A stretch of 62,481 nucleotides of DNA from a virus. Of this stretch, positions 42,600 to 50,465 are shown one piece after another; positions within the stretch are counted from its first letter, which is position 1; every line of letters begins with the position of its first letter. The notes under the pieces were generated by a model. The model worked only from the letters and a program-made list of their open reading frames with translations, ran no database searches and was not told where the DNA came from. The position numbers and the translations under genes are program-made. The DNA lies in the IMG/VR virus record IMGVR_UViG_3300020185_000051, positions 1 through 62,481 of that record; one strand, written 5' to 3'.

Positions 42600-43080
42600 T
42601 GTCTTTTTCCTTTGTTTTTCGTAGCTTTAATAACTCTTGTACAAAGCTAGTGTTATATTTGTCGCCAAAGCTGTCTTCAGCTTTGTTTTCTTCAGCTTCC
42701 TTATAATCAGGATCAGCTAAAATGCTGTCTCCCTCATTAGGCGCATCATGTTCATCAGGCTCGTGTGCGGCACGTACCTTCATAATCCCATCATTTAATC
42801 CTAGCATATTCTGCAATTCGATTTGGATTTGGTATCCACTTGCTACCATGTTTGTTTCAAATTCAATACAGAAGATCTCATAACCACGTAAATGTGGGAA
42901 ATCTACTGGTGTTGATTGTAACATTAATTTTTTAGGGGCTGATACTTTTGAAACGTCATATTTGATTAAATGACGTTCGATGCGATCAACATCTGAATCT
43001 GATGGCTCGCTTGCCATTTTAATTTTGAATTTATAAGTCTGCTTAGACTCATTCAAGTATTCTATGTACGACTTCCTCAT
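42592..43080 (-). CDS. Conserved hypothetical protein in packaging cluster
   Basis: 162 aa. Domain of alternating strands and helices (residues 14-105: YKFKIKMASEPSDSDVDRI...) followed by an acidic disordered tail. I associate it with cyanophage hypotheticals adjacent to terminase genes. Late promoter GATAAATAA 25-31 nt upstream, SD TGGAGA. No function known. Confidence 0.55.
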   Translation of the reverse strand: MRKSYIEYLNESKQTYKFKIKMASEPSDSDVDRIERHLIKYDVSKVSAPKKLMLQSTPVDFPHLRGYEIFCIEFETNMVASGYQIQIELQNMLGLNDGIMKVRAAHEPDEHDAPNEGDSILADPDYKEAEENKAEDSFGDKYNTSFVQELLKLRKTKEKDNE

Positions 43081-43103
43081 GAAATTGTTCTCCAGTATTA
43101 ATA

Positions 43104-43652
43104 TTATTTATCTTTTTCTGTCATATTGGCCATGATTTCTGCTAGCATACTACTACGATCACCCACAACTCTGCCCTCTATTGTGTCTTGTCTGTCATCA
43201 TCGTCATCTGATAATGATTTTAGTTTAGCTTCTGACTCACGTTCTTGGATATCTAGTTTTTGCTTGCGCATTTGCAATTCTATCATTTTTAGCTTTTTAT
43301 CTATCTTAGCTTGTTTGGCCTGCATACCAGCAGTTAACATCTTACTCGCACTATCATATATAGGAGCAACATGTCTATCCTCTACATTTTTTCCTAAATC
43401 TATTAAGTCTTGGAATGTATCCATAGCTTTTTGTGCATATTCGTCCATTTCACGTTCTAACTGATCCATGCCATCAACTAATGGCAAAGCAGCATCTACT
43501 TTTTCGCTTAACTCCATTGAATGTTGGGTTGTTATCATTGTTGACTGAATCTTTTCTAAATCAAGCTCTTCAGTCGGTTCTTCAGCATCTGGATCATATT
43601 TCAGATCATCAATAGATGGTAGGTCAAATTCTTCCTCAAGTTTCTTTGTCAT
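43104..43652 (-). CDS. 16: Terminase small subunit (gp16-like)
   Basis: 182 aa (T4 gp16 164). The central helical block ALPLVDGMDQLEREMDEYAQ leads into ...MLTAGMQAKQAKIDKKLKMI, matching what I know of marine T4-like gp16. The long coiled coil that follows fits the ring-forming small terminase. It recognises DNA and stimulates gp17. Its start overlaps the upstream P-loop gene by 17 nt. Confidence 0.75.
   Translation of the reverse strand: MTKKLEEEFDLPSIDDLKYDPDAEEPTEELDLEKIQSTMITTQHSMELSEKVDAALPLVDGMDQLEREMDEYAQKAMDTFQDLIDLGKNVEDRHVAPIYDSASKMLTAGMQAKQAKIDKKLKMIELQMRKQKLDIQERESEAKLKSLSDDDDDRQDTIEGRVVGDRSSMLAEIMANMTEKDK
43105..43112 (-). promoter_or_regulatory. T4-type late promoter of 43080 gene
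   Basis: GATAAATAATA on the minus strand, overlapping the end of the gp16 gene. Confidence 0.6.
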
Positions 43653-44247
43653 TCTCTCGTCTCCATGTTTCTATAAACATATTACACATATCTAAATTTA
43701 GCTCAATATCAAATTTCTTAAAATGGCGATTTAGTAAAAATATAATCTTGTCAGTATTGTAAAATAAATCATAAGGATCTAATGTTATGTATTCACGTTT
43801 ACCTAATATATTTGATGCTCTTTCTAACATCTTCTCTCTATCTTTGTGCATATGATTTTCTATATATCCACCTAAATGTGAAAGCTTCTTTAATACGTTA
43901 TTGTGTACAAATTGTACACTTTCTTTACTCCTGGGAAACATTAATATTATTAATGATTCATCCCATATGTCATATCTAGTTCTTAAAAATTCATCAGTAT
44001 CACAGCTATGATGAAATAGAGCATGATCATGCTCACGTAAGATATTAACTCTATTTTCACAAAAACTATGCCTATCAAAAGAGCTAGGGTCTAGATGAAA
44101 AAATTCTGGTCCAATAATATTCCAACGGTTTTCAGTTTGCATGTATAAATTAGTTGGGCATGCCCCTTCATGTTGACTAAGCAACCAAGTAAAGAACTCT
44201 CCTCCACTTCCTGGAGTATATATTACTGTTAACGCTTTGTTATACAT
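43636..44247 (-). CDS. P-loop / sulfotransferase-like protein
   Basis: 203 aa. IYTPGSGGEFFTWLL (residues 9-23) is a strand-loop-helix like the sulfotransferase phosphate loop, and ESLIILMFPRSKESVQFVHN supplies the second strand with Arg/Ser. Similar layout to the + strand genes at 69-1530, with no close sequence identity seen. Accessory gene inserted between gp4-side and gp16; ATGA-type overlap with the upstream gene. Confidence 0.55.
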   Translation of the reverse strand: MYNKALTVIYTPGSGGEFFTWLLSQHEGACPTNLYMQTENRWNIIGPEFFHLDPSSFDRHSFCENRVNILREHDHALFHHSCDTDEFLRTRYDIWDESLIILMFPRSKESVQFVHNNVLKKLSHLGGYIENHMHKDREKMLERASNILGKREYITLDPYDLFYNTDKIIFLLNRHFKKFDIELNLDMCNMFIETWRRENDKET

Positions 44248-44686
44248 CTTTTTTATCTTTAGATAACATTTTTAGCATTTCTATTCGCTCCTGCTCAATT
44301 CCATCTCGTGTTAATATATCAGCATCTGGTTCTATAACATTTGGCTCACCAAACATAAAATCTTCTGGATCTACAGTTACATATGTTGGGCCATCTATTC
44401 TAGTAACACTATAATGATCTTGTTGTGTAAATTTGTTACGTAAGAAACAATCTACTTTTTGTACATAATTCCATCCATAATCAGTAAAAATATAAACTTT
44501 AGTTATTGTGCCATCATCTTCAAGTATATTAGTATACTTCCATATCTGCTTAGTTCCCCATAAATGTCTCATCATTAAAACATTTTCTAAGTTTGGACTG
44601 TATGCTACAATAAAATCACGTTCTTGATCTAAACTATCCCATGGGCCATCATTCCTAGTGTATTTCAATGTAATACTGTAAGGCAT
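44240..44686 (-). CDS. Hypothetical protein (148 aa)
   Basis: Unrecognised; strand-rich N-terminal two thirds and a helical end (EQERIEMLKMLSKDKK). Starts at the stop of the 2OG-oxygenase-like gene and overlaps the P-loop gene, so the three form one accessory unit expressed from the late promoter at 45356. Confidence 0.5.
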   Translation of the reverse strand: MPYSITLKYTRNDGPWDSLDQERDFIVAYSPNLENVLMMRHLWGTKQIWKYTNILEDDGTITKVYIFTDYGWNYVQKVDCFLRNKFTQQDHYSVTRIDGPTYVTVDPEDFMFGEPNVIEPDADILTRDGIEQERIEMLKMLSKDKKDV

Positions 44687-45333
44687 TAGATATTTAAAAA
44701 CTCACCTGGCTTCATTCTATCCATACAGGTTTGATAATCATCGTATATACTAATTTGGAGATAAACTCTTTCAGCAGCTACATCGCCTGTATTTCTAACA
44801 CCATGTACTTTTTCTACATTCATAATATTTGCATGTGTATTTGAATATCTAAAAGATCCTAGATAATAATCTTCGTCATGCTCTCCAGCACCTGCACCAT
44901 GTGAAGTTACTTTGGGCTGTTCACCAAGTATATCATTATCATAATAATCTACCATTGCTCCGCCATCAGTTGGAAATATTGGAAACATTATACAACTTCT
45001 TCTACTAAAATCAATATGCGGATGAAATAAAAATCCTGGCTGATATACTGTTACTGCTATATTACCGTGTGTAATTGGCTGTGTAATGGGATTAAACTTT
45101 TCTACTAGTTCTGCCACTTCTGGATAGTGCAAGAAACTTCCACCGTCCTCCAAATCGTCTACTTTGATAGACTTAAATAAGCCTTTAGTTGCACGTTTGC
45201 GCAATGAACTATAATCAACTGCATGCTCTTTTACCTTTTCATAAAATTTTTGTAATTTTTCTATGTCGTAAGGTATTTGGTCAATGGTACATATTCTATC
45301 AGCAGCATCTTGTGGGGTTATCTCTCTGATCAT
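44686..45333 (-). CDS. 2-oxoglutarate/Fe(II) oxygenase-like protein
   Basis: 215 aa. H106-x-D108 in FHPHIDFSRR, distal His177 in VEKVHGVRN and Arg189 in AAERVYLQI form the full Fe/2OG set on a jelly-roll pattern. Closest in style to protein hydroxylases of the aspartyl/prolyl type. Late promoter and SD AAAGGA upstream. Its placement in a late morphogenesis operon suggests a virion protein substrate; this is inference. Confidence 0.72.
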   Translation of the reverse strand: MIREITPQDAADRICTIDQIPYDIEKLQKFYEKVKEHAVDYSSLRKRATKGLFKSIKVDDLEDGGSFLHYPEVAELVEKFNPITQPITHGNIAVTVYQPGFLFHPHIDFSRRSCIMFPIFPTDGGAMVDYYDNDILGEQPKVTSHGAGAGEHDEDYYLGSFRYSNTHANIMNVEKVHGVRNTGDVAAERVYLQISIYDDYQTCMDRMKPGEFLNI

Positions 45334-45355
45334 TATATATTCCTTTATATAGTTC

Positions 45356-45363
45356 TATTTATT
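45356..45363 (-). promoter_or_regulatory. T4-type late promoter of 45333 gene
   Basis: AATAAATAGAAC on the minus strand, 23 nt before the ATG; ATAAATA-related core overlapping the gp4 stop. Confidence 0.45.
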
Positions 45364-45808
45364 TTTTTCTTCTTTTGCTTTTATTAGGCTTGTTAAATAT
45401 TTCTCGCTCAGTAATAACACGAAAGCCAAGACCTTGTGATTTGCACCACGCTCTTGCGGCTTCCCATTTAGCTGCATTAACAACTGCCGCTAGTTTGTCT
45501 TGTTGACTTTTAGCTTCGCCAAGTATTTGTGAGCTGGGTTTAATCTCTACCATCTCAGCATGCTTTTGACCTTTTTTATCCTGATACACCATAAGTATAT
45601 CAGGTACATAGTTTGTATTTTTTCCAGTTAATGGATTTCTATAAGGGATACGATGTGTTTCGCTTCCCCACCCAATAATGGCAGGATGATTATCGCACAT
45701 ACGAAAAACAGTAAGCTCCCAACCACTGCGATAATGTGGAGGGCGCTTACTTAAATATTTTTGTGGGTTTTGTGGTATGTATTCTCCACTTTGAAATTTA
45801 CGTGCCAT
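45359..45808 (-). CDS. 4: Head completion protein gp4-like (nuclease fold)
   Basis: 149 aa (T4 gp4 150). Features YRSGWELTVFRMCD, W-G-S-E-T-H-R-I-P-Y, YVPDILMVYQD and EMVEIKPSSQ. The Asp in VPDIL, Glu in VEI and Lys in IKP give the E..D..E-x-K pattern of the TnsA/PD-(D/E)XK-type fold proposed for gp4. It finishes packaged heads. Start is fused to the preceding stop as TAAATG. Confidence 0.85.
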   Translation of the reverse strand: MARKFQSGEYIPQNPQKYLSKRPPHYRSGWELTVFRMCDNHPAIIGWGSETHRIPYRNPLTGKNTNYVPDILMVYQDKKGQKHAEMVEIKPSSQILGEAKSQQDKLAAVVNAAKWEAARAWCKSQGLGFRVITEREIFNKPNKSKRRKK

Positions 45809-46441
45809 TTATTTAGATGTCACATCAAATCCTTCGTATGATATTTCAATACGAATTTGTGCCATTGAACTTTCACTGTAGTTAAGTGTATCGCCGCTAA
45901 CCCCTGTAATCATCGGACTGTATATAGTAATAAGGTTTTGAGGGTTCTCAGCGTTAGAATCAAGTCCACGTTCGATTTCAATTTTATCAATAAAATATTT
46001 ATCGTCAACTAAATTTAATCCTTTGCCGCTGCCTGCGGCTGCAAAGTTTGGACCAATTATATCAGTATAGTTATTTTCAGTTTTTCCGTCTGAATTCATT
46101 GGACCTCCAGAATAGTAATAATCCATATATTCTTTTAGAAACTTTTCTATTTCAGCATCACGTGTATCGTATGCATTGATATATATTGGAGTATATTCTA
46201 ATCCAACATTGGTAATTCTTTTTCTATTGTATTGATTAAGCACTGCTGTTCGTAAAATACTGCCTGGTAACTGTATTTCACTTATTCTTTCAATTACCAG
46301 CGGCTTCTTAACAGAAGTACCTTTGTGGTAAATAATTGTTTTAAAATCCCATCTACTTCGTGGAAGGAGCATATTATCGCTCCCTCCGCTAGAAGATTGG
46401 TTGTAAACAGATGCTGCTAAACTACCTAAATAGCTACTCAT
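45809..46441 (-). CDS. Tail-tube-related protein (gp19 paralogue or tube-initiator type)
   Basis: 210 aa. Beta-rich core RSRWDFKTIIYHKG...QLPGSILRTAVLNQYNRKR...EIEKFLKEYMDYYY resembles the tail-tube fold of gp19/gp48/gp54. It lies directly downstream of gp19. A baseplate-proximal or terminating tube ring is possible; the exact T4 counterpart is uncertain. SD AGGAG. Confidence 0.55.
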   Translation of the reverse strand: MSSYLGSLAASVYNQSSSGGSDNMLLPRSRWDFKTIIYHKGTSVKKPLVIERISEIQLPGSILRTAVLNQYNRKRITNVGLEYTPIYINAYDTRDAEIEKFLKEYMDYYYSGGPMNSDGKTENNYTDIIGPNFAAAGSGKGLNLVDDKYFIDKIEIERGLDSNAENPQNLITIYSPMITGVSGDTLNYSESSMAQIRIEISYEGFDVTSK

Positions 46442-46462
46442 GTTAAGTAACTCCTAGTTTGT

Positions 46463-47074
46463 TTATGTTGTCGCTGTTGATGAGTTATTGCCTGATACAA
46501 CTGTCTGATCAGATAATAAATCAGCACTGTTGCTTTTCACATGATGTGATGCATTGTCATAACGAATCGTTGCTGTAATTTGTACTGCATCTGATGTTGC
46601 GTAGTTTAAGTCACCATACTGAATATTTGGAATAAAGCAACCTGCTAATTCCCATGTTTCTAAAACTGATTCTGATCCATCATTGCCGCCGTCTAACATT
46701 TCAATTTTCATCTGAAATTTATAATCACCACCTGCATTTGCTGATGATTGATCTTCATGATCAACTTGTTTATTTAATTGTGCGCCAAGCTCAGTGATTA
46801 CACCACTATTAACATCATCACGAATTACTAGAGTAATATCTTGCCATGTATGTTTGCCTGCTAGGCGGATTTTTGAGTTGTATGTATCAATTGTTACGTC
46901 ATCATGATCAAGTGCCGGACGAGTTACTGAAACAACATTTCTTGCTACAACAGTAGCAGCGCTCTTATTACCGATATTTGTAAAGGTAACACGGAAGCGG
47001 TATTGTAGTTTAGGCATTAGCGATGCCCCTGTGGCTCCAGTTGCTGGAACTCCAAAATTTGTTAATACAGCCAT
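46463..47074 (-). CDS. 19: Tail tube protein (gp19-like)
   Basis: 203 aa (T4 gp19 163). The sequence YRFRVTFTNIG, RNVVSVTRPALDHDDVTIDTYNS and the following AGKHTWQDITLVIRDD are the gp19 hallmarks. Hexameric rings stack into the tube inside the gp18 sheath. Late promoter plus SD AAGGAG. The C-terminus carries an extra Ser/Thr-rich tail. Confidence 0.92.
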   Translation of the reverse strand: MAVLTNFGVPATGATGASLMPKLQYRFRVTFTNIGNKSAATVVARNVVSVTRPALDHDDVTIDTYNSKIRLAGKHTWQDITLVIRDDVNSGVITELGAQLNKQVDHEDQSSANAGGDYKFQMKIEMLDGGNDGSESVLETWELAGCFIPNIQYGDLNYATSDAVQITATIRYDNASHHVKSNSADLLSDQTVVSGNNSSTATT

Positions 47075-47109
47075 TTAATTATCTCCTTATTAAACTATTC
47101 TATATAATG

Positions 47110-47117
47110 TATTTATG
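47110..47117 (-). promoter_or_regulatory. T4-type late promoter of gene 19
   Basis: GCATAAATACAT on the minus strand. A TTGACT-N17-TATATA pair (47129-47101 region) overlaps it and may be coincidental. Confidence 0.65.
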
Positions 47118-47131
47118 CTTCTTAGTCAAAA

Positions 47132-47159
47132 AAATAGGACAGATTAATCTGCCCTATTT
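47132..47159 (-). terminator. Rho-independent terminator after gp18
   Basis: Minus strand 13-bp stem AAATAGGGCAGAT/ATCTGTCCTATTT (one G-U) with a TA loop, then TTTT. Separates gp18 from gp19. Confidence 0.9.
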
Positions 47160-47180
47160 TATTTTTGCTATATCTATAGT

Positions 47181-49541
47181 TTAACTTAGTTCACCAGTAT
47201 TTACAATTCTAACTGGAATGTAAATAAATTCTGCTGCTTTAGTTGGCTCGATTGCCACGTCAACCCATAGTTCATTTCTATCAATACGTGCTGGTGTATT
47301 GTTTGATTCATCACATAAAACTGCAAAGTCATAAACACCACGTTGTGATAAGATATTGCCCATAAAGCCAGTAAACGTACCAGTAACATTGTCACGAGTT
47401 CCGCTATCATTTGGCTCAAATAAGTATGGTCTTGCAATAACTTCAAAACGTTCACGCAAGTAAGCTGCTAAACGTGCTACATTAACACGATCCAATGCTG
47501 ATGCACCTGCTGCTAGTGTTTTCTGACCAAATACAATAATTCCTTCTGCAGGGAATCTTGCAATTGGGTTCAGTTTTGCTTCGTACATTACATCACGTGA
47601 GCCTTGGCTTAGTGATACTGGTACAAAGTCACCTTCTGCATTTACATAACCAACATTTGATGCGTTTTGTACTTGACCACGTGTTAAACCTGCAGGGGCG
47701 AACCACTGGAAGCTTACATTGTCATTATACGCATATGTGTATAAGATACTGTGCGATGCTGGAGCAACTACACTTGCACCTGATGTTGGATCAGTTGTTA
47801 GTACACTTGGATAGTAAGCTGCTGAATATGTATTCTTGCCTACTAGTCCGTCTACACCGTTTTCAACTGCATTAGTACCTTGTACCCATGCAACTGCTGC
47901 TGATGGTGCTAGTTTTAATGGAGCGTCAACAATAACAAATGCTGTTTCATTACGATCTGCATTTAATGTTGTCATTTCATCAAACATTTCTGGATAACCA
48001 GGAGCTGCAATTAGACGGAATTGAAGATTATCTTCACGTAGGTCTGAACTACCTGCACTTGATTGCATTGCTGTTACAACTACTTTACGTTGTGCCATAT
48101 CACCAAATGAACCTGCACCTGAAGCTTGGTTACCTGCTAGGTTACGCCATTTCCATGCTGTTGCTAGTGAACTATCGTATTGACGAACAGTACCACCTGA
48201 ACGACACATGTTAATGCCCGTTGTTCCTACTGGATATACTAATGGATTTGGACCATTTTCTAATAGCGTGTCTTCAAAGTCGCCTGCTGATGTATCGTTT
48301 GCAGTGATGTCACCAAATGCAACACCATTTGATGTTGATTGGTCTGCGTTATCTTTTTTAACCCATGCACTACCGTTATGTCTGTAAATTACAGGATAAC
48401 CACTTTCATCTGTATCGATCCAATAATCGCCTACTGCACCAGCTGCTGGCATTGATGATGAATATGTTACATTAGTTGCTTTTTTCCATTTCTGAACACC
48501 ACTATCTGATGCTACTTCGTAAATAGCTAGTTCGTCAAGATCTGCGTCAAACCACATTGCACCGTCCACTGGATTGCCAGTTGGTTTTGCTGTTTGTGCT
48601 GTAATTGAAACATTGCCCCAAGCGCCACTTGTATAACGTTTGATAACAATTGAACTTGCGCCTACTGCCAACCATAAATCACCTTCATTTAATGAACGTG
48701 CTTTGCCTGCTGAACCGTCTTGCATAATGTCGCCTACAATACCTGTTGGATCTGTAGCTTCAGCATTTGCATAAAGTATTGCTTGTGCAACAAAGTCATT
48801 AGCTGCTGTTGTAAATTCACGGATGTCAACACTAACACCAGTACCTGGCGTTGTTGTTTTAACCCAAACATCACCTGTTGATGGTGCTGCTGGTTCGCTA
48901 TAGTGTGGTGCAAAAGTTGCAGTAATTGCAACCCAAGATCCGCTATCGCCTTTATAATAGTTTAATGATGTTACTGAGCCGTCTAGGTCTACAGTTACGT
49001 GGTATGAACCATCAACTACTGCCGCTGATGGAGCTGCACTACCTGTTGTTAATTCTACTGTTGGTGTTTCTTTTGACCAGCCATTTGCTGTATATTCAAA
49101 AATACCAAAGTCTGTATTTGATGGATTTAACCATTTTGTGCCTACTTCAGCAGGACCTGTTGGTGCTGTTGATTGTGGGCGAATTGCTGTTAAGTCTAGG
49201 TCTGCACGAACAACATATGCTGCTGATGCTTGTCCTAAGAATGAATAAGCTGCTAACAATCCATAATCATTTGTTTCATCAGCTTGTTGCACTGTACCTG
49301 ATACTGTGCGGAAGTCTGTGTTTCCAAAAAATTGTGTTAGCTCACGCTGTGATGTAACCAAAACTGGTTTACCAGCAAATTCTGGTTTTGTATATTTTGC
49401 AATTGTTTCAGTGCCAGTTGGATCTGCTTTGTTCGCACCAGTTGCGATGAAAATCATCGGTACTGTGCCTGCTCCTGCTGATCCGTATACTGACTCGTCT
49501 ACGATGCTAACCTGTACTCCAGGTGATACTAGATTTGCCAT
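47181..49541 (-). CDS. 18: Contractile tail sheath protein (gp18-like) with repeated surface insertion
   Basis: 786 aa (T4 gp18 659). N-terminus MANLVSPGVQVSIVDESVYG and C-terminal blocks (VNVARLAAYLRERFEVIARPYLFEPND, WVDVAIEPTKAAEFIYIPVRI) are typical sheath. Residues about 127-396 hold an insertion of roughly six copies of a 'P-x-x-G-x-x-W-x ... Y-x-x-x-x-W' unit, for example VGDYWIDTD...YRHNGSAWVKK. It should lie on the sheath surface. A perfect late promoter (49610) lies 68 nt upstream; SD AAAAAAGGAG. Contraction drives the tube into the host. Confidence 0.93.
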   Translation of the reverse strand: MANLVSPGVQVSIVDESVYGSAGAGTVPMIFIATGANKADPTGTETIAKYTKPEFAGKPVLVTSQRELTQFFGNTDFRTVSGTVQQADETNDYGLLAAYSFLGQASAAYVVRADLDLTAIRPQSTAPTGPAEVGTKWLNPSNTDFGIFEYTANGWSKETPTVELTTGSAAPSAAVVDGSYHVTVDLDGSVTSLNYYKGDSGSWVAITATFAPHYSEPAAPSTGDVWVKTTTPGTGVSVDIREFTTAANDFVAQAILYANAEATDPTGIVGDIMQDGSAGKARSLNEGDLWLAVGASSIVIKRYTSGAWGNVSITAQTAKPTGNPVDGAMWFDADLDELAIYEVASDSGVQKWKKATNVTYSSSMPAAGAVGDYWIDTDESGYPVIYRHNGSAWVKKDNADQSTSNGVAFGDITANDTSAGDFEDTLLENGPNPLVYPVGTTGINMCRSGGTVRQYDSSLATAWKWRNLAGNQASGAGSFGDMAQRKVVVTAMQSSAGSSDLREDNLQFRLIAAPGYPEMFDEMTTLNADRNETAFVIVDAPLKLAPSAAVAWVQGTNAVENGVDGLVGKNTYSAAYYPSVLTTDPTSGASVVAPASHSILYTYAYNDNVSFQWFAPAGLTRGQVQNASNVGYVNAEGDFVPVSLSQGSRDVMYEAKLNPIARFPAEGIIVFGQKTLAAGASALDRVNVARLAAYLRERFEVIARPYLFEPNDSGTRDNVTGTFTGFMGNILSQRGVYDFAVLCDESNNTPARIDRNELWVDVAIEPTKAAEFIYIPVRIVNTGELS
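48354..49163 (-). repeat. Six-copy degenerate protein repeat inside gp18
   Basis: Coding region for gp18 residues about 127-396. Copies at about 127-157, 171-204, 216-243, 286-309, 319-352 and 364-396 share a Gly-x-x-W/Y entry, then a Y or F and a closing W. The unit resembles small beta modules in tail fibres. Confidence 0.55.
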
Positions 49542-49609
49542 AAGGGAGTCTCCTTTTTTAATACTCTTCTTTTACATGTAATAGAATTATATCATAATAA
49601 TCCTAACTG

Positions 49610-49617
49610 TATTTATA
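49610..49617 (-). promoter_or_regulatory. T4-type late promoter (perfect TATAAATA) of gene 18
   Basis: CTATAAATACAG on the minus strand, 68 nt before the gp18 ATG. A CCTTTTTT upstream of it (complement of 49628-49635) can pair with the AAAAAAGG of the gp18 SD (complement of 49552-49559). Confidence 0.8.
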
Positions 49618-49673
49618 GTATGTGGGCAAAAAAGGGGCTGATACAGAGTTATGTTAGTATTTAATGTGAGATT

Positions 49674-50411
49674 TTATCCAATAGTAAAGCCTAATCCTGC
49701 ACTACCATCATTGTATAATGTTAGCTCAGTATCTAGCTTATCAATTTCTTGTTGGGCATCAGTACGTAACTGATCTGCGTTCATTGTTGTGCCACCTTGT
49801 GGGCCAGCTATTTGACTAAACTTACCACGTGCTTCGGCTAACATTAAACGTACATGAGCAAATGCATAATCTTTAACCCATGGGCCAGCATATGTATCTT
49901 CAAGTATATTTTGATCTGGACGATAATTGAAAACTGCTAAAATGCATTCGTCGTCAGCTTTAATTTTACGATGTATAATAAGTTTATGATCTTGAGGGCG
50001 CCATGTAAACATTAGTTCTGCTCCAAACAAGCGGCCCATTGTTTCACGGTTCTGTTGTAAGAAATCATAAGATGCTAGTCCGCCGGCACGTGCCGAGCCT
50101 AGTAAGTATGAGTTAATGTAAGCAGCTTGGAATGGTTCTATATCGTTACCTGTTCCACTGCTTACACCAGTTGTACGTCTATAAATGTCTTTAACTTCAA
50201 TTATATTATCTGGTAGTGTATACTCACTAATATCTTTTAATAATGATAATGAAATATAGCTTTCTTCTACGGCATTTTCAGCACGTTGACGGTATTTGCT
50301 TAAACTTTTTTTAATAGCCAGTTCGTAATGTTCTGGATCCAGTTCTACATCAACCATTCCGCCACCAAGGCGCAATTCCATTTCTTTAATTAAATCATTC
50401 ACAGCACTCAT
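49674..50411 (-). CDS. 13: Neck protein (gp13-like)
   Basis: 245 aa. GGGMVDVELDPEHYELAIKK, SEYTLPDNIIEVKDIYRRTTG and AEARGKFSQIAGPQGGTTMN are blocks I associate with gp13 of marine T4-like phages (T4 gp13 309 aa). Joins head to tail with gp14. The SD (TAGGAGA) is embedded in the 3' arm of a 12-bp hairpin whose loop carries the late promoter, see the 50417-50457 entry. Confidence 0.65.
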   Translation of the reverse strand: MSAVNDLIKEMELRLGGGMVDVELDPEHYELAIKKSLSKYRQRAENAVEESYISLSLLKDISEYTLPDNIIEVKDIYRRTTGVSSGTGNDIEPFQAAYINSYLLGSARAGGLASYDFLQQNRETMGRLFGAELMFTWRPQDHKLIIHRKIKADDECILAVFNYRPDQNILEDTYAGPWVKDYAFAHVRLMLAEARGKFSQIAGPQGGTTMNADQLRTDAQQEIDKLDTELTLYNDGSAGLGFTIG

Positions 50412-50416
50412 GTAAA

Positions 50417-50457
50417 TATCTCCTACTGTATGTATTTATGCCAAACAGTAGGAGATA
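50417..50457 (-). promoter_or_regulatory. T4 e/soc-type switch: late promoter inside an SD-hiding hairpin
   Basis: Minus strand TATCTCCTACTG, 17-nt loop with GCATAAATA, CAGTAGGAGATA, then TTTAC-ATG of gp13. Read-through RNA from the early gene upstream forms a perfect 12-bp stem that buries the SD. RNA started at the late promoter lacks the 5' arm and leaves the SD free. Confidence 0.75.
50433..50440 (-). promoter_or_regulatory. T4-type late promoter of gene 13
   Basis: GCATAAATACA on the minus strand, 22 nt before the ATG, in the hairpin loop described at 50417-50457. Confidence 0.7.
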
Positions 50458-50465
50458 GTATTAGT

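Noticed and set aside
47101-47129. TTGACT-N17-TATATA overlapping the gp19 late promoter
   Set aside because: The -10 is poor, the -35 is the tail of a terminator, and gp19 is a late gene; probably chance.
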